A model generated the notes under the pieces. The model made no database searches, was not told where the DNA came from, and worked only from the letters and a program-made list of their open reading frames with translations. The position numbers and the translations under genes were made by a program. From Minisyncoccota bacterium (GTDB lineage: Bacteria > Patescibacteriota > Microgenomatia > UBA1400 > PJMF01), in NCBI GenBank assembly GCA_003518205.1, contig DOZC01000086.1:18839-35216 (forward strand): a stretch of 16,378 bases of DNA. Direction: 5' to 3'. Shown here piece by piece: positions 1 through 6,984 of the stretch; the first letter of the stretch is position 1; each line of letters begins with the position of its first letter.

Positions 1-10
1 ATGTTATAAG

Positions 11-1156
11 TTGCGGTCCGGAGGGTTCTGCGAGGTGAAACTCCGATGGGAATTCGGGATAATGTTGTGCTTTTTGTTTGACTTGGCTCTGCAAGTCTGC
101 AAAAATATTACTTGGGTTTGGTTTTTTCACGACCCAGCTCAAGCCAAAGCCATCGCTAAAGTTTGGCCCTCAAATGTGGAGCTGGTGTTTGTTCCCATCA
201 AACATTATTCGTTCAAAGAGCAACTTGTTTTACCCAAGGTTTTTGGAGCCGCAAAACTTGATTTACTACATGTACCTCATTTCAACATTCCGTGGTTTTA
301 TCAAGGCCGGCTGTGGGTTACAATTCATGATTTACTCTGGCATGAACATCGCGGCAATCAGGTTACTACTCTAAATCCTGGAATTTACTGGTTGAAATAC
401 GGCTTTTATTTGATTACGGTTTGGTTGGCAGTTCATCGTAGCGAAAAAATTCTAGTACCAGCTCAAACAATTCGTCAAATTGTCCTCAAATATTATCCAG
501 AAATAAATCAAAAAATTGTGATCACACCTGAGGGAGTGGGAGAGGATTATGCGGTTGCAGCTTGCCAAGCCTTAAAATCACCACTGGTTAGTCATAAGAT
601 CGAAACCCCAGAAACCTTAAGGTTAATTTATACCGGATCTTTGTATCCCCACAAAAATCTCGCTCTAGTTTTAAGAGCTCTGGTAAACCAACCAACCTGG
701 CAATTAACGCTGGTAGGATCACGAAATATTTTTCAAAACCAAACTATTTCTTTAGCCACCAGTCTGGGAGTTTTGGATCAAATTAGCTGGCGTGGATTTT
801 TGACTGATTTAGAATTAATTAAACTATATCGTCAAAGCCAGGCTTTGGTTCAACCGTCACTTTCTGAAGGTTTTGGTCTGACTGGTATTGAGGCCATGGC
901 TGCTGGAACACTGGTTTTGGCAGCCAAGATTCCAATTTTTCAAGAAGTTTACCAAACTGCCGCAATTTATTTTGATCCTCACTCAGTAACTGATTTCGTG
1001 GCCGCGGTAAAACAATTATTGGGTTTGAGTCAAACTGAGCGTCAGGCCAAAATTCAGGCTGGTCTAAAGTTGAGTCAAACCTATGATTGGGCAAAATTAA
1101 CTCAACTCACCTTAGAAACATATTTAACTCAACCAAAATTACCTGCTCTTAAATAA
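11..1156 (+). CDS. GT4-type (GT-B fold) glycosyltransferase, 5' end doubtful
   Basis: Likely transfers a sugar from a nucleotide-sugar donor onto a growing surface glycan at the cytoplasmic face of the membrane. Seen: a stretch with FKEQLVLPK and HVPHFN around residues 65-90, VTIHDLLWH from residue 103, and a C-terminal donor-binding half with the EX7E motif (E286 and E294 in SEGFGLTGIE). These are typical of the mannosyltransferase-like GT4 family. The TTG at base 11 is a poor start: the frame is open from base 2 and there is no ribosome binding site; an in-frame ATG lies at 62. The expected glycine-rich N-terminal loop is not in this frame, but a similar peptide is readable in the frame of base 1 (bases 10-78, ending in TGA at 79). 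The gene may therefore carry a frameshift or sequence error near 70-85. It is followed 8 bases later by another glycosyltransferase. The family is clear; the acceptor and linkage are not. Confidence 0.8.
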   Translation: MRSGGFCEVKLRWEFGIMLCFLFDLALQVCKNITWVWFFHDPAQAKAIAKVWPSNVELVFVPIKHYSFKEQLVLPKVFGAAKLDLLHVPHFNIPWFYQGRLWVTIHDLLWHEHRGNQVTTLNPGIYWLKYGFYLITVWLAVHRSEKILVPAQTIRQIVLKYYPEINQKIVITPEGVGEDYAVAACQALKSPLVSHKIETPETLRLIYTGSLYPHKNLALVLRALVNQPTWQLTLVGSRNIFQNQTISLATSLGVLDQISWRGFLTDLELIKLYRQSQALVQPSLSEGFGLTGIEAMAAGTLVLAAKIPIFQEVYQTAAIYFDPHSVTDFVAAVKQLLGLSQTERQAKIQAGLKLSQTYDWAKLTQLTLETYLTQPKLPALK

Positions 1157-1164
1157 TTCGGACT

Positions 1165-2355
1165 ATGTCGACTTCCTGGCCTCCATCTCAAGTTGCCATT
1201 GTTTACGATCGGGTTAATACTCGCCATGGTGGAGCAGAACAGGTTTTGTTAGCTTTGCAGCAAATCTTTCCTCAAGCCGATTTGATAACTGCTGTGGCTG
1301 ACCTTCAAAAAGCCACTTGGGCCAAAAAATTTTCTCAAGTCAAAACTTCTTGGCTGCAATATTTTCCTGGTGCTGCCCAGAATCACCGCTGGTTGGCTCA
1401 ATTTATGCCCTTGGCTTTCGAGAGTTTTAATTTAAGGCACTATGATCTAGTTATTTCAGTTAGCAGCGCTGAGGCTAAGGGGGTGTTAACTATTCCAAAT
1501 CAACTACATGTGAGTTATGTTTTAGCTCCCCCTCGGTATCTTTATCACCAACAGGTCGAACTGTTAAAAGCTAACCCCATCACTTCCTTGCCTGGTATTT
1601 ATCAGTTGGCTAAAAAACTATTAAAATATCTAACCTGGTGGGACCAAGTAGCCATTTTTCGCCCTGATGTTTTAATCCCTCTCTCACTGCGAGTAACTAA
1701 GCAACTTCAAACTTACTATCATTTAACCAGTCATCAAATTCAACCCGTGCTTTATCCTCCAATAGTGACTCAAAAAACTTACTTAGCTGCCACTAACTTT
1801 AATGTTCCAACATCACCCTTTTTTCTCCAAGTGGGGCGACTGGTAGCATATAAACGAGCTGATTTGAGCCTTAAAGCCGCCGCCAAGGCCAATCTTTCTA
1901 TTATCATAGTTGGGGTTGGACCAGAAAAAGCTAACTTAGTTCGCTTAATTCAACAGCTCCAGCCCCAGACTTCAGCCCAGCTCACTTTGATTGGGGCGGT
2001 TCGAGCGCCTCAACTTCAGGCTTTATATCAAAATTGCAGTGGAGTCTTAATTCCTGGTGCAGAAGATTTCGGTTTAACTGCTCTGGAAGCTAACGCTGCT
2101 GGTAAGCCAGTAATAATTTATCAAGCCGCTGGAGCAGCAGAAGTCATCAAACCTCAGCGACACGGATTATTACTGAAAAATCAAACTGTCTCAGAGTTGG
2201 CTCAAGCCATGCAAAGTTTATTAAAACATGTCTGGGAACCCCAGCTCCTGCGCCAAAACGCCGCCAAATATGATACAAGTATCTTTACCACAGAGTTAAT
2301 CTTTCGTCTAAAACTGCTGTGGAAACATCATCAAAGTCAATTGAAAACAATTTGA
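1165..2355 (+). CDS. GT4-family glycosyltransferase
   Basis: A 396-residue retaining glycosyltransferase of the GT-B fold, expected to extend a lipid-linked or surface polysaccharide in the cytoplasm. Seen: N-terminal VAIVYDRVNTRHGGAEQVL, the glycine-rich start of many GT4 mannosyl/rhamnosyl-transferases; SYVLAPPRYLYH near residue 115; LQVGRLVAYKRADL opening the second Rossmann domain near residue 220; and the EX7E pair E300/E308 in PGAEDFGLTALE, which contacts the donor. The length is normal for the family. The start at 1165 puts the conserved N-terminus in place; no Shine-Dalgarno sequence is visible. It lies 8 bases after the previous glycosyltransferase and 8 bases before the GDP-mannose synthesis gene, so a single transcript is likely and GDP-mannose is a plausible donor (inference). 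The acceptor cannot be read from the sequence. Confidence 0.88.
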   Translation: MSTSWPPSQVAIVYDRVNTRHGGAEQVLLALQQIFPQADLITAVADLQKATWAKKFSQVKTSWLQYFPGAAQNHRWLAQFMPLAFESFNLRHYDLVISVSSAEAKGVLTIPNQLHVSYVLAPPRYLYHQQVELLKANPITSLPGIYQLAKKLLKYLTWWDQVAIFRPDVLIPLSLRVTKQLQTYYHLTSHQIQPVLYPPIVTQKTYLAATNFNVPTSPFFLQVGRLVAYKRADLSLKAAAKANLSIIIVGVGPEKANLVRLIQQLQPQTSAQLTLIGAVRAPQLQALYQNCSGVLIPGAEDFGLTALEANAAGKPVIIYQAAGAAEVIKPQRHGLLLKNQTVSELAQAMQSLLKHVWEPQLLRQNAAKYDTSIFTTELIFRLKLLWKHHQSQLKTI

Positions 2356-2363
2356 AAGTTACC

Positions 2364-3464
2364 ATGAATCAAACTCACACCTTTGCAGTTGTTTTAGCCG
2401 GCGGTGGGGGCACCAGATTGTGGCCCAAATCTCGTAATGTCACTCCCAAACAATTTCTAAAGTTAACTGGTTCAAAAACCATGATGCAAATCGCGGCAGA
2501 ACGACTGTCGAAACTTGTTCCTTGGGATCACATCATTGTGGTTACAAATCAACTTTATCTTGAGGAGGTTAAGCTTCAGCTTCCTGAAGTTCCAGCTCAA
2601 AACATTATTGCTGAACCAGAAAAACGCGAAACAGCTTTAGCCATGTTGGCGGGAGCCTTGTTTGCCAAAGCCATGGATCCAGAGGCAGTAATCATTAACG
2701 CAGCTTCCGATCATGTCGTGCTAGATGAAGCAGAGTTCATCAGAGTGATGAATCAGGCTGCCACTATCGCAGCGACTGAGGCCAAACTAATCACTGTGGG
2801 GATCACCCCAACTTATGCTCACACTGGCTTTGGGTATATTGAAAGTGGTGTCAAACTTAAGGATTTAGCCGAAAACCTACCTCTTTTGGAGGTAAAAAGT
2901 TTTCGAGAAAAACCTGATTTCGCCACTGCTCAAGCCTTTATTAAGACCGGTAAATACTACTGGAATGCCAATATGTATGTTTGGAAAGCCACTCATTTAA
3001 AGGCGGCTTTCGCAAAATATTTACCTAAACTTTATGCTCAAACCGAACAACTGGACACTTTAAATCCAGAAAGCTTTCACCAAGCACTCCCAGCTATCTA
3101 CAGTCAAGCTCCATCCATTTCTATTGATTATGCCATCAGTGAAAAAGCTGACAATTTAGTGTTAATTCCAGGTGATTTCGGTTGGAACGATGTGGGAGAT
3201 TGGAGGGTGGTGCACGATCTAAGTGCCAAAGATGATCAACAAAATGTTTTAATGTCTGATTCGAGTGCTGGAAAAATTTTAGCTCTTCACGCCAACCAAA
3301 ATTTGGTTAACACTACTGGAAAATTAGTAGCTTTAGCTTATGTGAACGATTTAATCGTTGTCGACACTCCAGAAATTCTTTTGATTATCAATCGCGATCA
3401 CAGTCAAGAAATTAAGAAAATTGTGGAAGAGCTTAAAAAAACTGGTGCCACCAGTTATCTTTAA
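2364..3464 (+). CDS. manC: mannose-1-phosphate guanylyltransferase (GDP-mannose synthesis)
   Basis: Makes GDP-mannose from mannose 1-phosphate and GTP in the cytoplasm, supplying the donor for mannose-containing glycans. Seen: the nucleotidyl-transferase signature LAGGGGTRLWPKSR at residues 11-24 followed by PKQF, the FREKPD motif with K183, the YWNANMYVW segment near residue 200, and WNDVGDW from residue 274. All are characteristic of this family. The protein has 366 residues from this start, close to the single-domain forms; there is no isomerase extension. An in-frame ATG at 2319 would add 15 residues and overlap the upstream gene by 37 bases. I prefer 2364 because the signature then begins about ten residues in, as usual, and a weak GAAAG lies just upstream. 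No phosphomannomutase or phosphomannose isomerase is in the window. A related sugar-1-phosphate nucleotidyltransferase specificity is possible but less likely. Confidence 0.9.
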   Translation: MNQTHTFAVVLAGGGGTRLWPKSRNVTPKQFLKLTGSKTMMQIAAERLSKLVPWDHIIVVTNQLYLEEVKLQLPEVPAQNIIAEPEKRETALAMLAGALFAKAMDPEAVIINAASDHVVLDEAEFIRVMNQAATIAATEAKLITVGITPTYAHTGFGYIESGVKLKDLAENLPLLEVKSFREKPDFATAQAFIKTGKYYWNANMYVWKATHLKAAFAKYLPKLYAQTEQLDTLNPESFHQALPAIYSQAPSISIDYAISEKADNLVLIPGDFGWNDVGDWRVVHDLSAKDDQQNVLMSDSSAGKILALHANQNLVNTTGKLVALAYVNDLIVVDTPEILLIINRDHSQEIKKIVEELKKTGATSYL

Positions 3465-3472
3465 ATTAATTT

Positions 3473-4105
3473 ATGTTATTAAATTATTCGTTTCAAAAAA
3501 GGCTTTTAGATTTAACGGTCGCCATCATTCTGACCCTGGCCTTTTTGCCAGTGTGGTTGGTGGTACCAATTTTGATCTATCTTGATTCGGGCTGGCCGAT
3601 CATTTTTAAACATCGCCGAATTGGTAAAAATGGCCAGGAGTTTGAACTTTTCAAGTTTCGATCAATGGTCAAAGATGCTGATGAAATCTTGCACAAAAAA
3701 AACAAAATTTTGCTGGAAAAATTTAAAAAGGGTGATTGGAAGGTTGAGGCCAAAGAAGATCCTCGAATTACCAGACTAGGGAGAGTTTTGCGTTCACTGA
3801 CTATTGATGAATTTCCCCAACTCTACAATGTTTTGCGCGGAGAAATGAGCATGATTGGTCCTCGAGCCTATTTGCAAGCCGAGCTAACAGATCAAATTAC
3901 CAAGCATCCTGAAACCAAAATTTTAGTTAAAGATATTCTCTCGATAAAACCCGGCATCACTGGTCCCTGGCAAACCAGTGGTCGTAATGAGGTACCATTT
4001 GTTCAAAGAGCTCAAATGGATGCGACTTATGCTCGAAATCGAAACATTTGGATAGATATTAAAATTTTATTCCGCACCCCTCGAGCCATGATCTCGAAGT
4101 GGTAA
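3473..4105 (+). CDS. monotopic phosphoglycosyl transferase (initiating sugar transferase)
   Basis: Transfers a sugar phosphate from a nucleotide sugar to undecaprenyl phosphate, the first membrane step of polysaccharide or glycan assembly (bacterial sugar transferase family, as PglC/WcaJ). Seen: one hydrophobic segment at residues 14-37 broken by a proline (P26), fitting the re-entrant helix of this superfamily; FKHRRIG and FKFRSM; the catalytic Asp-Glu pair D112-E113 in TIDEFPQLYNVLRGEMS; IGPR; KPGITGPWQ; and an SGR motif. At 210 residues it is the minimal catalytic form, without the multi-pass N-terminal region of WcaJ or WbaP. It starts 8 bases after the GDP-mannose gene with no clear ribosome binding site and is the last gene of the glycan operon. 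The sugar substrate cannot be told from the sequence. Confidence 0.92.
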   Translation: MLLNYSFQKRLLDLTVAIILTLAFLPVWLVVPILIYLDSGWPIIFKHRRIGKNGQEFELFKFRSMVKDADEILHKKNKILLEKFKKGDWKVEAKEDPRITRLGRVLRSLTIDEFPQLYNVLRGEMSMIGPRAYLQAELTDQITKHPETKILVKDILSIKPGITGPWQTSGRNEVPFVQRAQMDATYARNRNIWIDIKILFRTPRAMISKW

Positions 4106-4136
4106 TTTTTCCCATCCTGCAGAGCCGATTAGCTTT

Positions 4137-4145
4137 TGGTATACT
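4137..4145 (+). promoter_or_regulatory. extended -10 promoter of the DUF4012 gene
   Basis: TGGTATACT fits the TGn-TATAAT extended -10 element with one mismatch. No good -35 is visible about 17 bases upstream. The element ends 9 bases before the ATG at 4155, so transcription should begin at or just before the start codon, giving a leaderless or nearly leaderless mRNA. There is no Shine-Dalgarno sequence between it and the ATG. Confidence 0.55.
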
Positions 4146-4154
4146 GACAGAACT

Positions 4155-6155
4155 ATGTTTGAATCAGAATCAACCCGCCCAGATCTCAATCAATTTGTTG
4201 CTCATCAGTCCGTCGCTCCGGTGACGACAACCACATCCAAAATTCGACCCTTAAACCTAGATGACAATCCTAGAGCAAAAATGGTTTTAAAGCCCTGGCA
4301 AAAATGGCTCTTGGGAAGCGCAATTTTTTTGGGTCTAGTGATAGTCTTGGGTGGACTAATGGCTTTTCAAGTTTACACAGTAGCTCAAGAGTTAAAATCT
4401 CAAGCTCAAGAAGTTGAGATCTTGGCTCGAGGTTCTTATGACGCTTTTAAGGCTCAAAATCTGCCGGAAACTGAAGCAAAGTTGCAGCAAGTTCAAGACA
4501 AGTTTCAGGGAGTTAAGGCAACTTACCAAAAATTGAGTTTTTATGGCAAAATTCCAATAATTGGAGCCTATTACCAAGATGGGGAAAATGCTTTGATTGC
4601 AGCTGAGCACGGTATCGCGGCAGGCTTGAAAGGCTCTAAAGCTATTACGCCTTATGCCGATGTTCTAGGATTTAAGGGTGAGGGAACTTTTGCTGGGGGC
4701 ACAGCTGAAAACCGAATTAAAATTTTGATTGAGACTCTGGATAAAGTTGAACCAGTTTTTGACGAAATTATCGGCGAATTGACTTTGGCCAATGAAGCCT
4801 TAGCCAAAATTAATCCCCAGCGTTACCCGGTTTCATTTCAAAACAAAGAAGTTCGCCCCAAACTCATGGCTATTCAAAAAACTAGTGCTGACTCCCTGCA
4901 AATGATTGGTGAGTTTAAACCTGTGATTCAACAATTGCCCAGTATTGCTGGAGGCAAGGGTCAACGCAGAAAATATTTGGTTTTGTTTCAAAACAACAAC
5001 GAGTTGAGACCAACTGGAGGATTTTTGACTGCTTATGCCGTAATTTATGTTGAAGATGGCAAGGTGGCACTAGAAAAATCAGATGATATTTATGAACTAG
5101 ATAAGAAATTTGCCAAAAAAATCGCTATTCCAGTTGAGTTGGGAAAATACTTGACCACCGAAAAATATTTCAATCTTCGAGATATGAATATTTCACCTGA
5201 TTTTAAAATCTCGATGGACCAGTTTTTCGAAAATTATCAAACTATTAAATCTGAACCAAGTAATGTTGATGGCATTATCGCTATTGACACTGAAGTTTTG
5301 AAAAAATTGGTAGCCATTTTGGGGCCGATTGAAATTCCTGGTTATGGTACTTTTAGTGCTGAAATTGATAAGCGATGTGATTGTCCTCAAATTGTGTATG
5401 CTCTCTCAGAAATCATCACCAAACCCACTCCCTATTTGCGGGCTGATCGAAAAGGCATTTTGGGTCCAATGATGCAAACTATTCTCACCAAAGCCTATGG
5501 CGCTCCCAAACAACTTTGGCCTCAATTGTTCGAAATGGCCTGGCAAAGCTTGGAAGGTAGAAATATTCAAATGTATTTCATGAATGAGCAGGATCAGGCC
5601 GCAGCTCTGGCTGTTAATGCTGGAGGACGCATGCTAGCTCCAGCTAATGGCAAAGATTTTCTCGCCATTGTGGATGCCAATCTTGGTGGCGCCAAATCAA
5701 ATTTGTTTGTAGATTATGAAGTGAAACAGGTCGTTTCTAAACCAGAAAATGGTCAATTAACCAAAACAGTTGAGATCACTTATCGCAATACCAGAAAAGG
5801 CGACAACTGCAATCTTGAAGCTGGATTATTGTGTCTCAACTCAACTTTACATGACTGGAATCGACTTTATTTACCAGCTGGAACTAAACTGATTGAGGCC
5901 AAAGGTTATACCAAAACCGCTAAAACTTACGAAGAAAACGGCTTTGTAGTAGTGGATGGTTTCTTCAATCTCGAACCTCTGGGCACGGCCAAACTGATTT
6001 TCACCTACACAGTCCCGTATGCTGATGCCGATAACTATGAGGTAACACTTTGGAAACAGGGTGGAATTGATCAAATTCAAGTATTAATGGATGTTGAGGG
6101 TGGAGAAGAACAACTCACCCTAGTCAAAGATCAGGTCTACACCACCAAGTTTTGA
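4155..6155 (+). CDS. DUF4012 membrane-anchored protein
   Basis: A 666-residue protein of unknown molecular function. Seen: a polar cytoplasmic N-terminus of about 50 residues rich in T, S and P; one transmembrane segment at residues 51-73; a charged, probably coiled-coil region (about 75-130); and a large extracytoplasmic part. The latter carries FQNNNELRPTGGF at residues 278-290, the hallmark of the DUF4012 family (PF13196), which is frequent in CPR and Gram-positive genomes and often sits near surface-glycan or LytR-type genes. The C-terminal third looks like beta-rich domains. It follows the glycan operon but seems to have its own promoter. Its stop overlaps a possible upstream TTG start of recO, so the two are probably co-transcribed. 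A role in envelope or polysaccharide assembly is inferred from the neighbours only. Confidence 0.88.
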   Translation: MFESESTRPDLNQFVAHQSVAPVTTTTSKIRPLNLDDNPRAKMVLKPWQKWLLGSAIFLGLVIVLGGLMAFQVYTVAQELKSQAQEVEILARGSYDAFKAQNLPETEAKLQQVQDKFQGVKATYQKLSFYGKIPIIGAYYQDGENALIAAEHGIAAGLKGSKAITPYADVLGFKGEGTFAGGTAENRIKILIETLDKVEPVFDEIIGELTLANEALAKINPQRYPVSFQNKEVRPKLMAIQKTSADSLQMIGEFKPVIQQLPSIAGGKGQRRKYLVLFQNNNELRPTGGFLTAYAVIYVEDGKVALEKSDDIYELDKKFAKKIAIPVELGKYLTTEKYFNLRDMNISPDFKISMDQFFENYQTIKSEPSNVDGIIAIDTEVLKKLVAILGPIEIPGYGTFSAEIDKRCDCPQIVYALSEIITKPTPYLRADRKGILGPMMQTILTKAYGAPKQLWPQLFEMAWQSLEGRNIQMYFMNEQDQAAALAVNAGGRMLAPANGKDFLAIVDANLGGAKSNLFVDYEVKQVVSKPENGQLTKTVEITYRNTRKGDNCNLEAGLLCLNSTLHDWNRLYLPAGTKLIEAKGYTKTAKTYEENGFVVVDGFFNLEPLGTAKLIFTYTVPYADADNYEVTLWKQGGIDQIQVLMDVEGGEEQLTLVKDQVYTTKF

Positions 6156-6169
6156 CGCTAACAAAACCT

Positions 6170-6715
6170 ATGGCCAGAACCCACAGTATCTTGACTCAAG
6201 GTCTGGTTTTAAAACGCATTAATACCGGTGAGGCTGATCGAGTGGTGACTTTGTTAACTCCAGATTTAGGTAAAATTGTGTGTTTAGCCAAAGGAGCTCG
6301 CAAGTTAATTTCCAGTCAACGTGGAAATTTAGAACCAGGCAATCGAGTTAAAGTTTTTTTGATCCCCACCAAGTCAATGATGTTGCTAACACAATCAAAA
6401 TTACTCACAGATTTGGGAATGTCCTGGCAAAACTTGAGTCAACTTCGGCGAATTACTCAAATTTTAGAAATTGTTGATCGCCTAATTATTGAGGCTGAAG
6501 CTGATCCTCAGCTTTACCTCCAGGTTGGAGAACTATTGACAGCCATTCAAACCCAAACTGCCAGCGACACTCAAGTCCGCAATCAACTCGATATGATCAT
6601 TCAAAATCTTGGCCACCCTAGTCTTGAGAACACCAAACATCACACTATCAATGATTACGTCACCGAACTTGTGGAACACAAACTTCATAGTTTCGAGTAT
6701 TTAAAAGTTTCTTAA
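6170..6715 (+). CDS. recO: short RecO, recombination mediator
   Basis: RecO helps load RecA on SSB-coated single-stranded DNA in the RecFOR pathway and anneals strands. Seen: the N-terminal OB-fold signature, with TQGLVLKRINTGEADRVV near residues 9-26 followed by TPDLGKIVCLAKGARK, then a helical C-terminal part. From the ATG at 6170 it has 181 residues, against roughly 240 for common RecO proteins, and no CxxC zinc-binding pairs are present. The helical domain is therefore reduced. A TTG at 6152 would add six residues and overlap the DUF4012 stop; I prefer 6170 because family members begin just before this segment. recO next to a glycyl-tRNA synthetase gene is also a familiar order in Firmicutes. 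The call rests mainly on the N-terminal domain. Confidence 0.8.
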   Translation: MARTHSILTQGLVLKRINTGEADRVVTLLTPDLGKIVCLAKGARKLISSQRGNLEPGNRVKVFLIPTKSMMLLTQSKLLTDLGMSWQNLSQLRRITQILEIVDRLIIEAEADPQLYLQVGELLTAIQTQTASDTQVRNQLDMIIQNLGHPSLENTKHHTINDYVTELVEHKLHSFEYLKVS

Positions 6716-6716
6716 T

Positions 6717-6741
6717 GTCATTTATTCTCAGAAGAAATGAC
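6717..6741 (+). other. inverted repeat just after recO
   Basis: GTCATTT (6717-6723) pairs with AAATGAC (6735-6741). TTC/GAA continues the stem inside one mismatch, leaving a three-base loop. It begins two bases after the recO stop. No T-run follows on the plus strand, so it is not a standard intrinsic terminator. It could be a 3'-end processing or stabilising stem, or an operator, since its right arm lies where the -35 of the glyS promoter should be. Confidence 0.5.
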
Positions 6742-6756
6742 TGTGGAAAAAGCTAC

Positions 6757-6762
6757 TATAAT
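6757..6762 (+). promoter_or_regulatory. -10 of the glyS leader promoter
   Basis: A perfect TATAAT. No convincing -35 is seen 16-18 bases upstream. Transcription would begin near 6769, about 105 bases before the T-box antiterminator. This spacing suits a short T-box leader. Confidence 0.5.
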
Positions 6763-6768
6763 CGGCTT

Positions 6769-6956
6769 CAAACCGGTGTTACAATAAGCTTCAGACTTTG
6801 ATCCATTTGGCAAGTGGGGAGTCATTTGAAAATTAAAGATTGAGTGGACTAGTTGACTTTAATCACTAGTTAAAGAGGGTGGAACCACGATTCCTTCAAA
6901 AGAACCGTCCCTTTACAGTATTTCTTATTTGAACTGCTGTGGAGCGACGGTTTTTT
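6769..6956 (+). promoter_or_regulatory. T-box riboswitch, glycine-specific, transcriptional
   Basis: A leader that senses uncharged tRNA-Gly and controls glyS. Seen: the conserved TGGAACC bulge at 6880-6886, flanked by helix A1 (AGAGGG 6874-6879 with CCCTTT 6909-6914) and helix A2 (ACG 6887-6889 with CGT 6906-6908, then TTC/GAA inside). This is the standard antiterminator. Its 3' strand is also the 5' arm of a terminator (6903-6956), so the two folds exclude each other. The bulge reads UGGA, which pairs with a UCCA tRNA end; bacterial tRNA-Gly normally has U as discriminator. A Stem III candidate is ACTAGT 6848-6853 with 6865-6870. Stem I appears very short: GACT 6794-6797 with AGTC 6820-6823 and TCCA with TGGG enclose a terminal loop holding GGC at 6809-6811, a glycine codon. 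The 5' limit and Stem I fold are inferred; the antiterminator part is secure. Confidence 0.87.
6903..6956 (+). terminator. regulated intrinsic terminator of the T-box
   Basis: AACCGTC (6903-6909) pairs with GACGGTT (6946-6952). After one C/C mismatch, CTTTACAG (6911-6918) pairs with CTGTGGAG (6937-6944), including two G-U pairs. The stem is followed by a T-run ending at 6956. Forming it breaks both antiterminator helices, so it should end transcription when tRNA-Gly is charged. Confidence 0.87.
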
Positions 6957-6984
6957 ACAAGTTGTTTCACGCTAAAAGGCAACT

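Noticed and set aside
2319..2363. Longer start for the GDP-mannose gene at 2319
   Set aside because: It would overlap the upstream gene by 37 bases and add 15 polar residues before the conserved signature; the ATG at 2364 fits the family and the spacing of the operon.
6153..6155. Alternative genetic code (UGA as glycine)
   Set aside because: TGA serves as a clean stop here and at 2353-2355 and 9235-9237, and no conserved gene needs UGA read-through.
6963..6978. parS-like TGTTTCACGCTAAAAG before glyS
   Set aside because: The left half is perfect but only 4 of 8 bases match in the right half, and it overlaps the glyS ribosome-binding region. Chance is likely.
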